A stretch of 64,000 nucleotides of DNA from Harmothoe impar (Eukaryota > Annelida > Polychaeta > Phyllodocida > Polynoidae): positions 2,852,001 to 2,916,000 of the forward strand of contig OX381710.1 of assembly GCA_947462335.1 (NCBI GenBank), in the 5' to 3' direction. Shown here piece by piece: positions 1 to 12,499 of this stretch (position 1 is its first letter; each line of letters begins with the position of its first letter). The notes under the pieces were generated by a model. The model made no database searches and was not told the origin of the DNA. It saw nothing but the letters and a program-made list of their open reading frames with translations. The position numbers and the translations under genes are program-made.

Positions 1-610
1 CTTGCTGCATTACCCCTCCGAAGTAGATTTCAATTGACATTGAATGAATGTTGTCTCTGTGAATCTGCATGAATGCAGCTTTAAGGAGGAATTCATCAGT
101 GTCAAAACTAAGGCAGAGGAGCCATAATAGATAAGCGCTTTTTCTTCACTCTCCTGTTAGAGGAACCCCATAGTGTCTGTTTTGGTGGGTGTGGGCGGTT
201 GCCATCTGTTGTGTGATTCACATAAATGTCAGAGCAAATTGTTGAGAGATTATGTTTCTTACTGGGGATTGCCTTTGTTACAGATTTCAATTGATTTTCT
301 GATGAATGCCATGGTTTGAATTATTAAAAAAACATTTTATGAAGAGGAGTTTTTGCTTCATTTAACCAAAAGGCGAAGAACCTTACTTAAATAGCAGCCA
401 TGACAGGTAGGTTTTTTTTGTGCACGGTGATGCTTTGCCTAGCCAAGTTCAATAGTTTAATGATAAAAGGTTTTTATGAACCTATATATAAGCCTATTAT
501 AAAGTAGCCTCATCCCTTGGCCCCATTCACACCAGACTCCCCAGCACTAGACACCCTACCTAAGAAACCCTCCTACCCCCTTCCCCTGATCCCTTAATAC
601 TAGTCTGCAC
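1..610. other. unique noncoding stretch
   Basis: No supported gene or repeat. The last 100 bases become C-rich and lead into the minisatellite. The only open frame (about 60 codons, minus strand) has no recognisable features. Confidence 0.6.
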
Positions 611-3600
611 AGCCTGCCCCACCCTGCCCCACCCTTCACCATCCTGCCCCATCCTGCCCCATCCTGCCCCAACCTGCCTCACCCTGCCTCACCCTGCCTC
701 ACCCTGCCCTACCCTGCCTCACCCTGCCCCTCACCCAGCCCCACCCTGCCCTTACCCTGCCTCTCCCTGCCCCACCCTGCCCCACCCTGCCTCACCCTGC
801 CCCTCACCCTGCCCCACCCTGCCTCACCCTGGCCCTCGCCCTTCCTCACCCTGCCCCCACCCTGCCTTACCCTGCCCCCATCCTGCCTCACCCTGCGTCA
901 CCCTGCCCCTCTCCCTGCCTCACCCTTCCTCACCCTGCCTCACCCTGCCTCACCCTGCCTCACGCCCTTCCTCACCCTGCCCCTTACCCTGCCTCTCCCT
1001 GCCCCACCCTGCCCCACCCTGCCCTACCCTGCCTCACCCTGCCCCACCCTGCCCCCATCCTGCCTCACCCTGCCTCACCCTGCGTCACCCTGCCCTACCC
1101 TGTCTCACCCTACCCCCATCCTGCCTCACCCTGCGTCACCCTGCCCCTCACCCTGCCCCACCCTGCCTCACCCTGCCTCACCCTGCCTCACCCTGCCTCA
1201 CCCTGCCTCACCCTGCCTCACCCTGCCCCACCCTGCCTCACCCTGCCCCTCACCCAGCCCCACCCTGCCTCTCCCTGCCCCACCCTGCCCCACCCTGCCC
1301 CACCCTGCCCTACCCTGCCTCACTCTGCTCCCACCCTGACTCACCCTGCCCCACTCTGCCCTACCCTGCCCTACCCTGCCTCCACCCTGCCCTACTCTGC
1401 CCCACCCTGCCCCCATCCTGCTTGACCCTGCCTCAACCCTGTCCCACCCTGCCCCCATCCTGCCTTACCCTGCCTCCACCCTGCCCCACTCTGCCCCACC
1501 CTGCCCTGCCCCACCCTGCCCCACCCTGCCCCATCCTGCCCCCATTTTGCCCCACCCTGCCTCACCCTGCCCCACCCTGCCTCACCCTGCCCCCACCCTG
1601 CCTCACCCTGCCCCACCCTGCCCCATCCTGCCCCACCCTGACCATCCCTACCCCACCCTGCCCCACCCTGCCCAACCCTGCCCCACCCTGCCCAACCCTG
1701 CCCCACCCTGCCCAACCCTGCCTCACCCTGCCCCACCCTGCCCCATCCTGCTCCACCCTGCCCCATCCTGCCCCACCCTGCCCCACCCTGCCCCACCCTG
1801 CCCCACCCTGCCCAACCCTGCCCCACCCTGCCTCACCCTGCCCCATCTTGCCCCCACCCTGCCCCATCCTGCCCGACCCTGCCTCTCCCTGCCTCATCCT
1901 GCCTCACCCTGCCTCATCCTGCCCCCATCCTGCCCTACCCTGCCTCATCCTTCCCCCACCCTACCCCCACCCTGCCCAACCCTGCCCCCAACCTGCCTCA
2001 CCCTGCCTAATCCTGCCTCATCCTGTCCCCATCCTGCCCCCACCCTGCACCCATCCTGCCAAACCCTGCCTCACCCTGCCCCCACCCTGCCTCACCCTGC
2101 CCCACCCTGCCCCTGCCCTGTCTCACCCTACCCCACCCTGCCCCTACCCTGCCTCACCCTGCCCCCATCCTGCCTCATCCTGCCCCACCCTGCCCTATCC
2201 TGCCCCACCCTGCCCCACCCTGCCCCACCCTGCCTCTCCCTGCCCCACCCTGCCCCATCCTGCCCCACCCTGCCCCACCCTGCCCCACCCTGCCTCTCCC
2301 TGCCCCACCCTGCCCCATCCTGCCCTATCCTGCCCCCACCCTGCCCCATCCTGCCCCACCCTGCCCCACCCTGCCTCTCCCTGCCCCACCCTGCCCCATC
2401 CTGCCCTATCCTGCCCCCACCCTGCCCCATCCTGCCCCACCCTGCCCCACCCTGCCTCTCCCTGCCCCACCCTGCCCCATCCTGCCCTATCCTGCCCCCA
2501 CCCTGCCCCATCCTGCCTCACCCTGCCCCACCCTGCCCCACCCTGCCTCACCCTGCCCCATCCTGCCCCACCCTGCCCCACCCTGCCCCAACCTGCCTCT
2601 CCCTGCCCCACCCTGCCCCATCCTGCCCTATCCTGCCCCCACCCTGCCCCACCCTGCCCCACCCTGCCTCTCACTGCCCCACCCTGCCCAACCCTGCCTC
2701 TCCCTGCCTCACCCTGCCTCACCCTGCCTCACCCTGCCCAACCCTGCCCAACCCTGCCCCATCCTGCCTCATCCTGCCCCCATCCTGCCCCCATCCTGCC
2801 TCACCCTGCCTCACCCTGCCCAACCCTGCCCAACCCTGCCCCATCCTGCCTCATCCTGCCCCCATCCTGCCCCCATCCTGCCTCATCCTGCCCCACCCTG
2901 CCTCACCCTGCCTCATCCTGCCCCATCCTGCCCCACCCTGCCCCACCCTGCCCATCCCTACCCCACCCTGCCCCACCCTGCCCAACCCTGCCCCACCCTG
3001 CCCCACCCTGCCCCACCCTGCCCTACCCTGCCCCACCCCCCCTGCCCCCATCCTGCCCCACCCTGCACCACCCTGCCCCCACCCTGCCCCACCCTGCTCC
3101 ACCCCGCCCCACCCTGCCCCACCCTGCCTCATCCTGCCCCATCCTGCCCCACCCTGCCTCATCCTGCCCCATCCTGCCCCACCCTGCCCCACCCTGCCCA
3201 TCCCTACCCCACCCTGCCCCACCCTGCCCAACCCTGCCCCACCCTGCCCAACCCTGCCCCACCCTGCCTCACCCTGCCCCATCTTGCCCCCACCCTGCCC
3301 CATCCTGCCCCACCCTGCCTCTCCCTGCCTCATCCTGCCTCACCCTGCCTCTTCCTGCCTCACCCTGCCTCATCCTGCCCCCATCCTGCCCTACCCTGCC
3401 TCATCCTTCCCCCACCCTGCCCCACCCTGCCCCTACCCTGCCTCACCCTGCCCCCATCCTGCCTCATCCTGCCCCACCCTGCCCTATCCTGCCCCACCCT
3501 GCCCCACCCTGCCCAACCCTGCCTCTCCCTGCCCCACCCTGCCCCACCCTGCCCCATCCTGCCCTATCCTGCCCCAACCCTGCCCCACCCTGCCCCACCC

Positions 3601-4202
3601 TGCCTCACCCTGCCCCCACCCTGCCTCACCCTGCCTCACCCTGCCCCACCCTGCCTCACCCTGCCCCACCCTGCCCCATCCTGCCCCACCCTGCCCCAGC
3701 CTGCCTCTCCCTGCCTCATCCTGCCCCATCCTGCCTCATCCTGCCCCCATCCTGCCTCATCCTGCCTCATCCTGCCTCACCCTGCCCCACCCTGCCTCAT
3801 CCTGCCCCCATCCTGCCTCATCCTTCCCCCATCCTGCCCCATCCTGCCTCACCCTGCCCCCATCCTGCCTCATCCTGCCTCATCCTGCCCCATCCTGCCT
3901 CATCCTGCCCCATCCTGCCTCATCCTGCCCCAATCCTGCCTCACCCTGCCCCACCCTGCCCCATCCTGCCCCGTTCCTGCCCCACCCTGCCCCAGCCTGC
4001 CCCACCCTGCCTCTCCCTGCCCCCATTCTGCCCCCATCCTGCCTCACCCTGCCCCCATCCTGCCTCATCCTGCCCCATCCTGCCCCCATCCTGCCCCCAC
4101 CCTGCCCCACCCTGCCCCATCCTGCCCCATCCTGCCTCACCCTGCCCCAATCCTGCCTCACCCTGCCTCATCCTGCCCCACCCTGCCCCACCCTGCCCTA
4201 CT
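611..4202. repeat. 3.6-kb minisatellite, 10-bp unit CCTGCCCCAC
   Basis: About 360 imperfect head-to-tail copies of a 10-bp unit with variants such as CCTGCCTCAC, CCTGCCCCAT, CCTGCCCAAC and CCTGCCCCCA. The unit contains no stop codon on either strand. Because 10 is not a multiple of 3, every frame cycles through the same decapeptide, so reading frames of up to 932 codons appear on both strands without selection. The opposite strand is a regular series of GGGG and GGG blocks two or three bases apart, a strong G-quadruplex pattern. The array starts and stops abruptly against ordinary sequence. Confidence 0.97.
2225..2520. repeat. higher-order repeat within the minisatellite, 81-bp period
   Basis: The marker variant CCCTATCC recurs at 2323, 2404 and 2485, exactly 81 bases apart, within otherwise matching blocks of eight 10-bp units plus one base. 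A second block, with paired CCCAACCCTG units, recurs 82 bases apart near 2737 and 2819. This points to recent unequal exchange or slippage in blocks of eight units. Confidence 0.85.
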
Positions 4203-4937
4203 CTAAAGAAATTGTGTTGAGATGATGTACCTCTAATACAACTATTATGCTAGTAAATACTAAAATAAACTAAATATTGTGATATCAAGGTGGAAAATTA
4301 TAAGGTTTAGTACAAAATTGTTGCAGCATGATACCAACCTAATTACTTAGCTACATCACATGCATAGATTTGTGTAAATTTGCATGTGACAACAATCCAG
4401 TGAGAAAGGTACAGTGGATTGCTTTGGAGAACAATTGACAAGATGGCTTCCTACAATTCCCTTTATAGACTGCCCCAGCCCCTGCTACAGCCTGCTCCAT
4501 GCTAAACCTGGTTGACATTCAATTATGTGAACAGCTTGGTGTGGGGGACACCATGTCCGCATGGAGCTGCATGCTTTACCCCATCCAGCCCTCCTCACCC
4601 TCACCCAGGCCTTGCTCCTACTCACACAAATCCCCTTTATTTCCGCCTACTCCTTTCAGACTGGGTCTATGCTAGGTCTAACTTTATCCCCTCATGTGGG
4701 GAGGAGTTTTGGGAAGGTAAGTAAGGATGTACAAGACAGTGTTTACTGGGCATTTCTTCTCTCTTCTACTCCTCTCCATTGAAACCTCAGCTAAGCTCTT
4801 TGGGTACACTTTCTTGGTGAAATTTTCTCACCCTTGCCCAGCTTAATGTCTAACTGTCTTTTTTGGTCAACTGGTCACCGAGGGAGTTATGCATCAAACC
4901 CAAAGTGGAAAGGCAGTGTTTTTCCACAAAAAACAAT
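4203..4937. other. unique noncoding stretch
   Basis: No repeat or gene that can be supported. Two overlapping plus-strand frames of about 70 codons near 4512-4782 show no domain or splice context. Confidence 0.5.
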
Positions 4938-5031
4938 TTCCTCTGGATTTGTGTCACATTCGGTCTAGCTAGAGGAAAATCTTCCTCTGGTTTTGTGTCA
5001 CATTCAGTCAAGCTAGGGTCAAACATAATCC
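4938..5031. repeat. two-copy direct repeat, 44-bp period
   Basis: The string TTCCTCTGGATTTGTGTCAC and the following GTCTAGCTAGAGG-like bases recur 44 bases later with a few substitutions. Confidence 0.75.
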
Positions 5032-6248
5032 TTGTCTACCATTTCACTTGGACTGGTCCAAAACAGCTAAGCTCTTTCACCTAATAGTCTCCTTGTCTCT
5101 TCCTTCATTTCTCGCTCACTATGTCTTCCTACCTCTATCCCCGATTCCTCTATGCTTCCCTACCTTTAGTCCAAGTTTTCCTCCCTGCTACATCCCACCC
5201 TCTATTCCTCTCTAGAATCATCCTCCCTCACTCCCTATAACTCCCTTCATCCCTGTTCCTCTATATTAGTCTGCTATCACAATCCATCTCTTAAATACTT
5301 CCTCCCCATTTCAAAGCACTTGTTACCTGCGGCCTAAACTGCTCTACAATAGCTCTATACAGCTGCCTTCATGATAATGATGTAAGTGTGATATATTCGC
5401 AAATTTACAGGTGCTGACTGGCAATTTAATTACCGCCATAACTCAGATGCCACTGCTTAATCCACAATAAATAAGCCCTTACCTGAATCACCAACACTCA
5501 ACCATGCACACACCTCCCTGTATAGTTTACATTTTTATTCTCTAGGTCACATTATGACACAGTATATCCACCATGAATGACACTATTAATTACCATACAG
5601 CACTTTGTGCAATGTATGATACAATTAATCACACAATGATACCTTTGCCCTAACAGGCACTCCATAAGGTCCTTTCAGCAGCCACCTGTGTGAATGGTTG
5701 AGGGAACACTTGTAGCTTCAGCAGCACATCCTGCCACAAAGGGTCCTTGGACCCATCCATCCCCCCATCTCTCCTCCAGAGCCAATCCATCCCCTCCCCC
5801 TGCCTGTCCTCCAGAGCCCCTCCTGGTGCCCCTGGTCATCCATCCAGAGGCTGATAAAAGGGGATCCACGAGTCTCCTTCGCCAGGTTGAGGTAGGAGCC
5901 GGTAGGTGGTGGCTGTTGTGCTACAGGCCTATAACTACTTCTGGCCGTCTTACCGCCGACCTCACATTTATCTACTTGTAGCATTGATTGTAGCATTGAT
6001 TTACCGGGTTGCTCTCCTCCCCACCTGCTGGTCTTGCTTTGCTCTGCTCTTCCCCCATTGCCATCCTACCTGCCAACATCTTTCATTATTCGCCCTCCCT
6101 CTATAGATGTTCCAGTTAAATAGTTTCCTTCTCCAATCCTGATTGCTGACCAATTCTAATGGTAAATATTCATTTGATACCCGTATACCACACCACAGTG
6201 AGTAACTTGTGAAATGACCCTTTCTTCTTGATGACTTTCTTGAACCTT
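5032..6248. other. unique, pyrimidine-rich noncoding stretch
   Basis: CT-rich near 5090-5290. A GC-richer patch at 5690-5990 is open on both strands for 90-95 codons, but neither frame shows a recognisable motif or a convincing splice pair. Confidence 0.45.
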
Positions 6249-6376
6249 AAGGGAGAATTCCACTGACGGAATCAGCCTTGATTCCATTGTTCTGATGAGA
6301 TTCATCCATGAGCTTAACATTGTAAATCATCATCTGACGATGGAATCACCGTCGACCAACATTAGTGCGATACTCC
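6249..6376. mobile_element. short palindromic MITE, family E, copy 1
   Basis: Starts AGGGAGAATTCCACTGACG and ends CGATACTCCCTTTAG. Its middle, GAGATTCATCCATGAGCTTA followed by ACATTGTAAAT, matches the middle of the element at 18746-18865. No coding capacity. Confidence 0.6.
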
Positions 6377-7705
6377 CTTTAGCTAAAGTATCCTGATTAT
6401 CATCACCCTTTATTTTGCTCTGCCTCCCTTTCGCAACTGCCTCCATAATTCTGCTTGTCTGGTAAGTCTCTCTCTCTCTCCCTGTTTTCTCTGTCTCTAT
6501 CCCTGTCACTCTCCCTGTCATTCTCCCTATCTAACTCCATCTTTTACCCCTCTCCCTCTCTATCTCTCTTTCCCAGTATCATATAGTATCAAACCCTTCC
6601 CCCTTCCCTTCCTGTATATCATTGTACAGACATGTCCTTCGATTATTCCTATTACCCCCAGTATGTACCTGCTAGTGTGTGCCACCCCCCCCCCCCACAC
6701 ACACACCCTGTGCTCATCCCCCTGTCCCCACCCCTGTATAGCGGTGACAGGGGCATGTGTGATATTATTACTTCTCCGGGCGTGAACCATGGCTGTAGGC
6801 AGTGTATTGATGTATTACCTCCATAAACGGCCTCACTGCATATATACAATGTATACCAATAGGCACTGGGAGTCTACAGGGCCCCCACACTCTCTCAGCA
6901 TTGTTTCAAATAAGACTCTGCCAAATGGCTTGTACTACAGAAGCTCTTCTGTCAAGGAAGGAGTGAAAACAGTACTTCTTCTTTACTCTCCTATGGCCCA
7001 CACACACAGCAGTCCGCCTACACGAAAAATAGTTCTCCGGAACATCTTCAATCTAGACCATGAAAACATGTTCGATACTTTCATGATCTTAAACATTTTC
7101 ACTTCATCTATCCCTTAGCACATTTGAATTGAATCATTGTTGTATACAAATACATATCCTGAAAGCATGACGTAGGCAAGTCTTCAGGGTAATCCGCCCC
7201 CTTTTGGGAGAGAAGGACGTAGTGCCAGTAGAAGCCGCTGAGAATCTGCTGGGAGATTGAGGTGGCCGCTGGGAGCCCGCGGGCACAGAAAGCTGTGGAT
7301 GTTAGCGGGAAGATATAGCCGCTGTCTCTGTCTATGGTGGGGAGTGAGGGGGTCTACTACTATATAGCTGAGGTTTTCTGGGCCAATTTTCTGTGTACCA
7401 TCCTTTGGCCAATTACTTGCCATCTGGAATAATTCAAAGTCTCAATTTCTGTCCCCCCACGTGAGTAAAAATTGACATGGGTAACAAAGCGACATGGGAG
7501 TTTTAAAAATTAATACTGGCAACATTGGGGTTTTAAAAATCGATGAACATCTGGAAAAGATTTTTCAGACATGAGAAAAATTGTCTTCATAGACAACAAT
7601 GTTACCTAAAATTTGTTTGAAACAGCTTGAGAATTCCCCAGATATATGTACAATGTATCCCAACTGCTCTCCTACATGGACTGATTAGGATACTACAATG
7701 TATCA
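6377..7705. other. unique stretch with CT-rich and poly-C/CA microsatellites
   Basis: CT-rich from 6460 to 6570. A 13-base C run followed by a CA repeat lies near 6684-6706. No supported gene. Confidence 0.5.
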
Positions 7706-8152
7706 GGTCCGGGAAATGGAGGAAAACCCTCCCCAGAGCCGTTATTTACACCAGTGTTAATTTTGACAATGCAGGTAGGTGTGAAAACACTGCAGGGCTA
7801 GAATTAGCAACGGTTTTGCTTGTAGCATAAACACTACAGGGCTAAAATTAGCAATGGTTTTCTTATAACCCATTTGCTGAATTTTCTATCAATTTGCTGT
7901 TAAATGTATATATCCCATAAGATAGATTAGTGTATGCTCTGGAATCATACATGGGGAATAGTGAATCATATATGGGATTGCCATGAAATCACATATAAAT
8001 AAGCTTTTTCTATAGACTTTCCCTCTGTGCTCCTCCACTTCACCCAGTAGGCAGTGAGCCCTGCAGTGTTTTCACACCTACCTGCGTTGTGAAAATTAAC
8101 ACTGGTGTAAATAACGGCTCTGGGGAGGGTTTTCCTCTATTTCCCGGACCTG
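7706..8152. repeat. inverted repeat, about 90-bp arms
   Basis: The left arm (about 7709-7795, containing GGTCCGGGAAATGGAGGAAA and GCAGGTAGGTGTGAAAAC) reappears as its reverse complement at about 8057-8150. The arms are around 95 percent alike and enclose about 260 bp. The enclosed part carries a further imperfect duplication of the inner arm end (CACTGCAGGGCTAGAATTAGC-like) 45-50 bases downstream. Likely a fold-back or MITE remnant; no clear target duplication was seen. Confidence 0.75.
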
Positions 8153-8810
8153 TGTATACATATGATATAGCTCCTGTCTCAATTAGTGGTTCAATTGGGA
8201 ATATCCACATGAATGGGCTTTCACTATATAACTGATATGTTGTAGCTCGAACTTCTGTGTGAGACCATAAGTCCATTTTTTGTACTTTCTCTTAGGCTGA
8301 GAAAAAACGTCTACATAAACGAGATGGCCTAATATGAGGCTTTAAAATGGCCTAGGGTGATAATCCAATATTTCAATAATGGATTTAATCTCATATAATA
8401 TCTATCCAAATGCTATGTACTAATGCAGTCACTGGAGCTAATGGCTAGTAAATGTAGATGCGGCAGGACATTTTCATTGTCCGAATAGCCTACAAGGGTA
8501 TTAGAAAGTTTGAGTTTCTCATTTTAAGACAGTAGCGCCATGCAATAAACATAAACCACTTATTAATATACATGTACATCTCACTTCACAAGTTGAAGCG
8601 GGTGCGTATTACACTTGGCCTTGGCTTCATATGATACGCCCCAGCTTCACCTCATGAAGTATGACGTACATGTATGTCATCAGCATAGAGTTTAGTCCAT
8701 ACACAACAATTGATATTGTACTCACATTGTTCCTATGTAGCAGGGGCTATTTGTAGTCAGCGATCATCTCCATGGTCTCCTCCACTACAGTCATCATCAG
8801 GGGTGTAAAA
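8153..8810. other. unique noncoding stretch
   Basis: No supported feature. Confidence 0.5.
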
Positions 8811-9680
8811 TGGTGACTACAATTAGAGCGAATTGATGAGGTCTTTTTTATGCAGATTTGCTGCCACACATTCAATCCACTTGTCCAATAATAAAGCTTT
8901 GTCTCACCAAATTAATACAATTTGAAAGTCTATGAAAGGGACAAGCTATGGTGCAATCTATGATCAGGAAAAATATATGACCGGCATGAAAGAAAATGTC
9001 TTATTTAGGGAAGTTGTACATATAAATGTCAGGAGAAAAAAAAGCATGTTTTAAAAATAGGTTATGAACCTACATTTCTATTTCCTAAATGGGCTGTTTT
9101 CTCCCATGCTGCCCATAGATTGTTCTCAGCCATAGATTGTTTTCAGTCATAGATTGTTCCTGGTCATAGATTCTTAACTTGTCCTTAATTTGGTGAGACA
9201 TGGCCAGAGATGTAAAATGGTGACAACAGTTTTTTTAATGTATATTTGCTGCCACACATTCAATGCACTGCTCCTATAATAAAGTTGTGTCTGTCCAAAT
9301 TGATACCATTTAAAAGTCCATGAAAGAGGACAAGCTATGACTTGGTGTAATTCATGATCGTCGCAGTATATGTCCGGCCAGAAAAAAAACACCTTATCTA
9401 GGGAAATTGTACATAGAAATGTCAGTAAAAAATTATTTTTACATACATCTGCCCTTAATAAGCTGTTTTTCTTCAAGCCAGTCACCTGGTCATAGATTGC
9501 ACCTGGCCATAGATTGCACCCAGTCATAAAATGCACCCAGTCATAGATTGGACCCAGTCATAGATTGCACCCAGTCATAGATTGGACCCAGTCATAGATT
9601 GCACCTGGTCATAGACATTTAACTTGCATCAATTCAGTGAGACATGACCTGCAATAAATTCAATCCACTCATCCAATAAT
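8811..9680. repeat. long tandem duplication, about 395-bp period
   Basis: 8811-9033 (TGTAAAATGGTGACTACAAT, then TTTGCTGCCACACATTCAAT and onward to AATGTCAGGAG) is repeated with substitutions at 9207-9435. A third, short copy is at 9617-9675. The linkers between copies are made of CATAGATTG-type units. This is a decayed long tandem repeat; the minus-strand frame running through 9174-9536 is a by-product. Confidence 0.85.
9484..9613. repeat. 17-bp minisatellite
   Basis: Seven to eight copies of a unit reading GTCATAGATTGCACCCA, alternating between GCACCCA and GGACCCA forms. Related diverged units lie at 9108-9175. Confidence 0.9.
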
Positions 9681-9988
9681 ATAACCAGCAGTACCAATAT
9701 CTCAATACGTAGGGGATCACAGCCACCGGTCAGAGCAAATAAATGTAATTAAAGGCCGGGCGCTGGCTAATTTGTTTTGCCAATCACCGGGCCCCAAATG
9801 GCGGCCCCTCAGCCCAGCCTCCCACATGGTCGGTAAAAGCACTGATTAAGTGACTGTGCCTATTCATGCAGGGACAATCCAAACCTCTCAGCTGGGAATT
9901 AAAAGTGGACTGGTTTTATAATGTGTGAATCAGCGGGAATGGTCCTGGTACTGTGCTGGGGGTGGGTGTGTGGAAACAGGTGCATGGG
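9681..9988. other. unique stretch
   Basis: No supported feature; locally GC-rich at 9750-9835. Confidence 0.45.
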
Positions 9989-10258
9989 TTAACCCTGTAA
10001 GGACCGCATGGCGCTAGAATTTGTCTTCAAAACACTTATGCAGCCCCCCGTGAGTACTTTTTCAGTGCTGTATTGGTGAATCATCCTGGCTCTTTGGGAA
10101 TGTCTCAACCTTGTAGGATCGCCATGGTGTATGAATGCAGCACTGGCGAGTTACTAACCAGGGCTGCATTCATGCAGCATGACAACCAAGCATGACAACC
10201 AAGCATGACAATCAAGGTTATGAAGCATCAATGGATTGTACCATCCTTAAAGGGTTAA
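9989..10258. mobile_element. piggyBac-like palindromic MITE, copy 1
   Basis: Flanked by TTAA. Left end CCCTGTAAGGACCGCATG, right end CATCCTTAAAGGG. The inside carries remnants of the family hairpin (GGCGAGTTACTAACCAGGGC), then a threefold repeat of GCATGACAACCAA. Confidence 0.75.
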
Positions 10259-10270
10259 TGTGCTATGCCC

Positions 10271-10494
10271 TTAACCCTTTAAAGATGGCAGGATGGCATG
10301 ATTCCTTAATGCATCATGCCTTTGGTCTTCATAATGTAAGAATGCAAAAATGGCGAGTAGCTCCCCAGTGCCCCATTTTTGCATCATGCCAGGATCGAGA
10401 AATTCCTGAAGGGTGGGCATGATGCACCAATGCAGCCCCAGCGAGTCACTCACAAAATGCCATATTTTAGTGACACATCATCCTTAAATGGTTA
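10271..10494. mobile_element. piggyBac-like palindromic MITE, copy 2
   Basis: Left TTAA then CCCTTTAAAGATGGCA; right end ATCCTTAAATGGTTA. It sits 12 bases from copy 1. The intervening TGTGCTATGCCC is itself family sequence, so one copy probably inserted in or beside another. Confidence 0.8.
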
Positions 10495-11603
10495 GAGAGT
10501 TATTAACAGGTGCATGGATTAATTATTCTGCTGATTATTGCTGTTATATCTCCCCTTATATTGATGCTATAAAACAGACATGTTTCCATGTGTAATCACA
10601 TAGACAATAAAGATCAATGATTCTTGCAGTCGGGTGCAAATGTAGGGGGTGTTGCTACGCGACAATGCTGTAATTCTATTGGAGGACAGATAGACTGTTT
10701 TTGGTGCCAGGTCATCGAGGGAATTGCCGATTAAACCTAGAGAAAGGTGCTTTCTGTTCTAGAATCAAACTGGATGGGATTGACATTTTATTTGATTCGA
10801 CAGAATTCAGAAGATTAGAGTTTCATTGTGCCATCATAATGACAGTGTTTATGTAAACTCTATGTTTCTCGTACAAAGATAATAGATATCACAGTGTAAG
10901 GCCTAGTCACACTGGTCTTAAAACTCAGGACTAATGTTTTGTAAAGCCTTGTTTAGTAAAGCCAAGTTTTGTGTTACACAACAATTGTTTTAACTCCAAA
11001 CACAAGTGTGATCATGCCTACAACAGAAAGTGTTCTAATGCAAATACATTTTGCTGCAAATCGTTTCTTTTTCAGCCCCACAACAATACTGTAATTGTTC
11101 TGGTTTCATAACCCGTAGGAATACTTTAATTGGCCTTGAAATATGACATTGTTTGGTTGTTTACTGTCTTAAAATCGATCCAGAAAGGGGTGTACACTTC
11201 TCTGGGGATGTGCGCTTATCATATTGTATACAGTATGTGGAAGAAAAACCCCTAATGTACTGCACTGTAATCCAAAGTGAATGAATGTGAATGAAAGACA
11301 AAGACATTTTCATATATAGATTCGCATTTTTATTTATTCCATGACATAGATATATATATATATATATTTCTTTGTTTATATACATTCAGATAGCGTTCAC
11401 TGCCTTCGGCATCGTTGGCGGACAATGCAATAAATAGAACATAAAATGGCACTAATATCGCGCTGTGGTCCTGTACAAGGTTTATAGTGGTGTATGTACA
11501 CAGAAAATACAATCATCTCACCGCATCTTTAAGGTTGGTTTTACATAGTTTTATATTTTTGCCACATACATAGCAAACAACATGTAATCACATTAAATGG
11601 AAT
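10495..11603. other. unique noncoding stretch
   Basis: No supported gene. A short TA microsatellite is at about 11350-11367. Confidence 0.5.
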
Positions 11604-11796
11604 ATAAGCCTTTGACAGCTGTGACGCTATGTCTTTGTATACCTGTCACAATCTGTCAGTATATCTGTGACACTGTGTATTTGAATAGCTGTCACAATCT
11701 GTCAGTATATCTGTGACACTATGTATTTAAATAGCTGTCACAATCTGTCAATATATTTGTGACACAGTGTCTATGTATAGCTGTCACAACGCTGTG
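11604..11796. repeat. 46-bp tandem repeat, about 4 copies
   Basis: CTGTCACAATCTGTCAGTAT with the following ATCTGTGACAC recurs at 11643, 11689, 11735 and 11781. Each unit contains the inverted pair CTGTCACA/TGTGACA and can fold. Confidence 0.9.
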
Positions 11797-12224
11797 GTCT
11801 TCAACGACTTATAATGAAACTTTGTAGCAACATGAAGAGACGATGCGTTTTGCTGCTGCTTCTGTTTTAGTTTATATTGGTCCCACACTGAGTAGAGGGG
11901 TACAACACACAAGGGGGTGGTGGAGAGGGGGGGGATGGGGATGGGGGGGGGGGTGTTGCAGAAATATGGAGGGGGTTCACCTGGCTAGAGATGCCCGCAC
12001 ACTAAGCTTATCAAAGGAGCTGGCTATTGTGTTTAACCGGTAACGGATGCACTATAAGATATGTGTGTTGTGGGAACATGCATTTAAAGAGTAACACACT
12101 TTGAGTAGTGTTACCGAGTAACACACTTTTGAGATCAACACGCTTTGAGTACCGTGTAGTGTGTTACAATACAAAAGTGTGTTAAAAGTGTCTTCAAAAA
12201 AGCATGTACACATAACATACTTCT
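11797..12224. other. G-run and AACACACTTT-rich stretch
   Basis: A G-rich patch lies at 11917-11953. At 12090-12190 the 8-10-mer AACACACTTT and its complement recur in both directions (around GTGTGTTAC and GTAACACAC), giving a small imperfect palindrome. No gene. Confidence 0.5.
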
Positions 12225-12370
12225 CTTAGAGTGTGGCATATAGCCGTATACCAACATTGTAGCCCTGGTGAGTAACTCACCGCTGCTGTATTGGTGCAAT
12301 AACCATGTCAAGTTACTCGCCATGATTGTATTCATGCGTCACAACAACAGAGCATTATGAGGCCCTACTG
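12225..12370. mobile_element. piggyBac-like MITE, broken fragment
   Basis: Contains the hairpin core GTAGCCCTGGTGAGTAACTC ACC-type and the second-half core CAAGTTACTCGCC, but no recognisable CCCTTTAAGG ends. Confidence 0.6.
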
Positions 12371-12499
12371 AGTTAGGCTATTATTCCAGTCTAGGGAAAA
12401 GGTACCGATAACATAGGTAGTATTTGAGCCGTAACAGCACATTCAAGTCACATCAGAGTTGAAAGCATTCAGTGGCAGCATACAAGTTTACACTCTCAA

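Noticed and set aside
1422..4225. Open frames of 932 and 892 codons on the plus strand and several on the minus strand
   Set aside because: They are translations of the 10-bp minisatellite in which no frame can contain a stop; there is no start context, domain or splice signal.
5675..5996. 90-95-codon frames on both strands in a GC-richer patch
   Set aside because: Open on both strands at once, with no motif or clear splice pair; compositional effect.
9484..9613. Regular short repeats that might suggest a CRISPR array
   Set aside because: Units are contiguous 17-mers without spacers, in an animal-type genome.
11604..11796. 46-bp repeats with inverted CTGTCACA/TGTGACA as a possible operator array or CRISPR
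   Set aside because: No unique spacers; plain tandem repeat.
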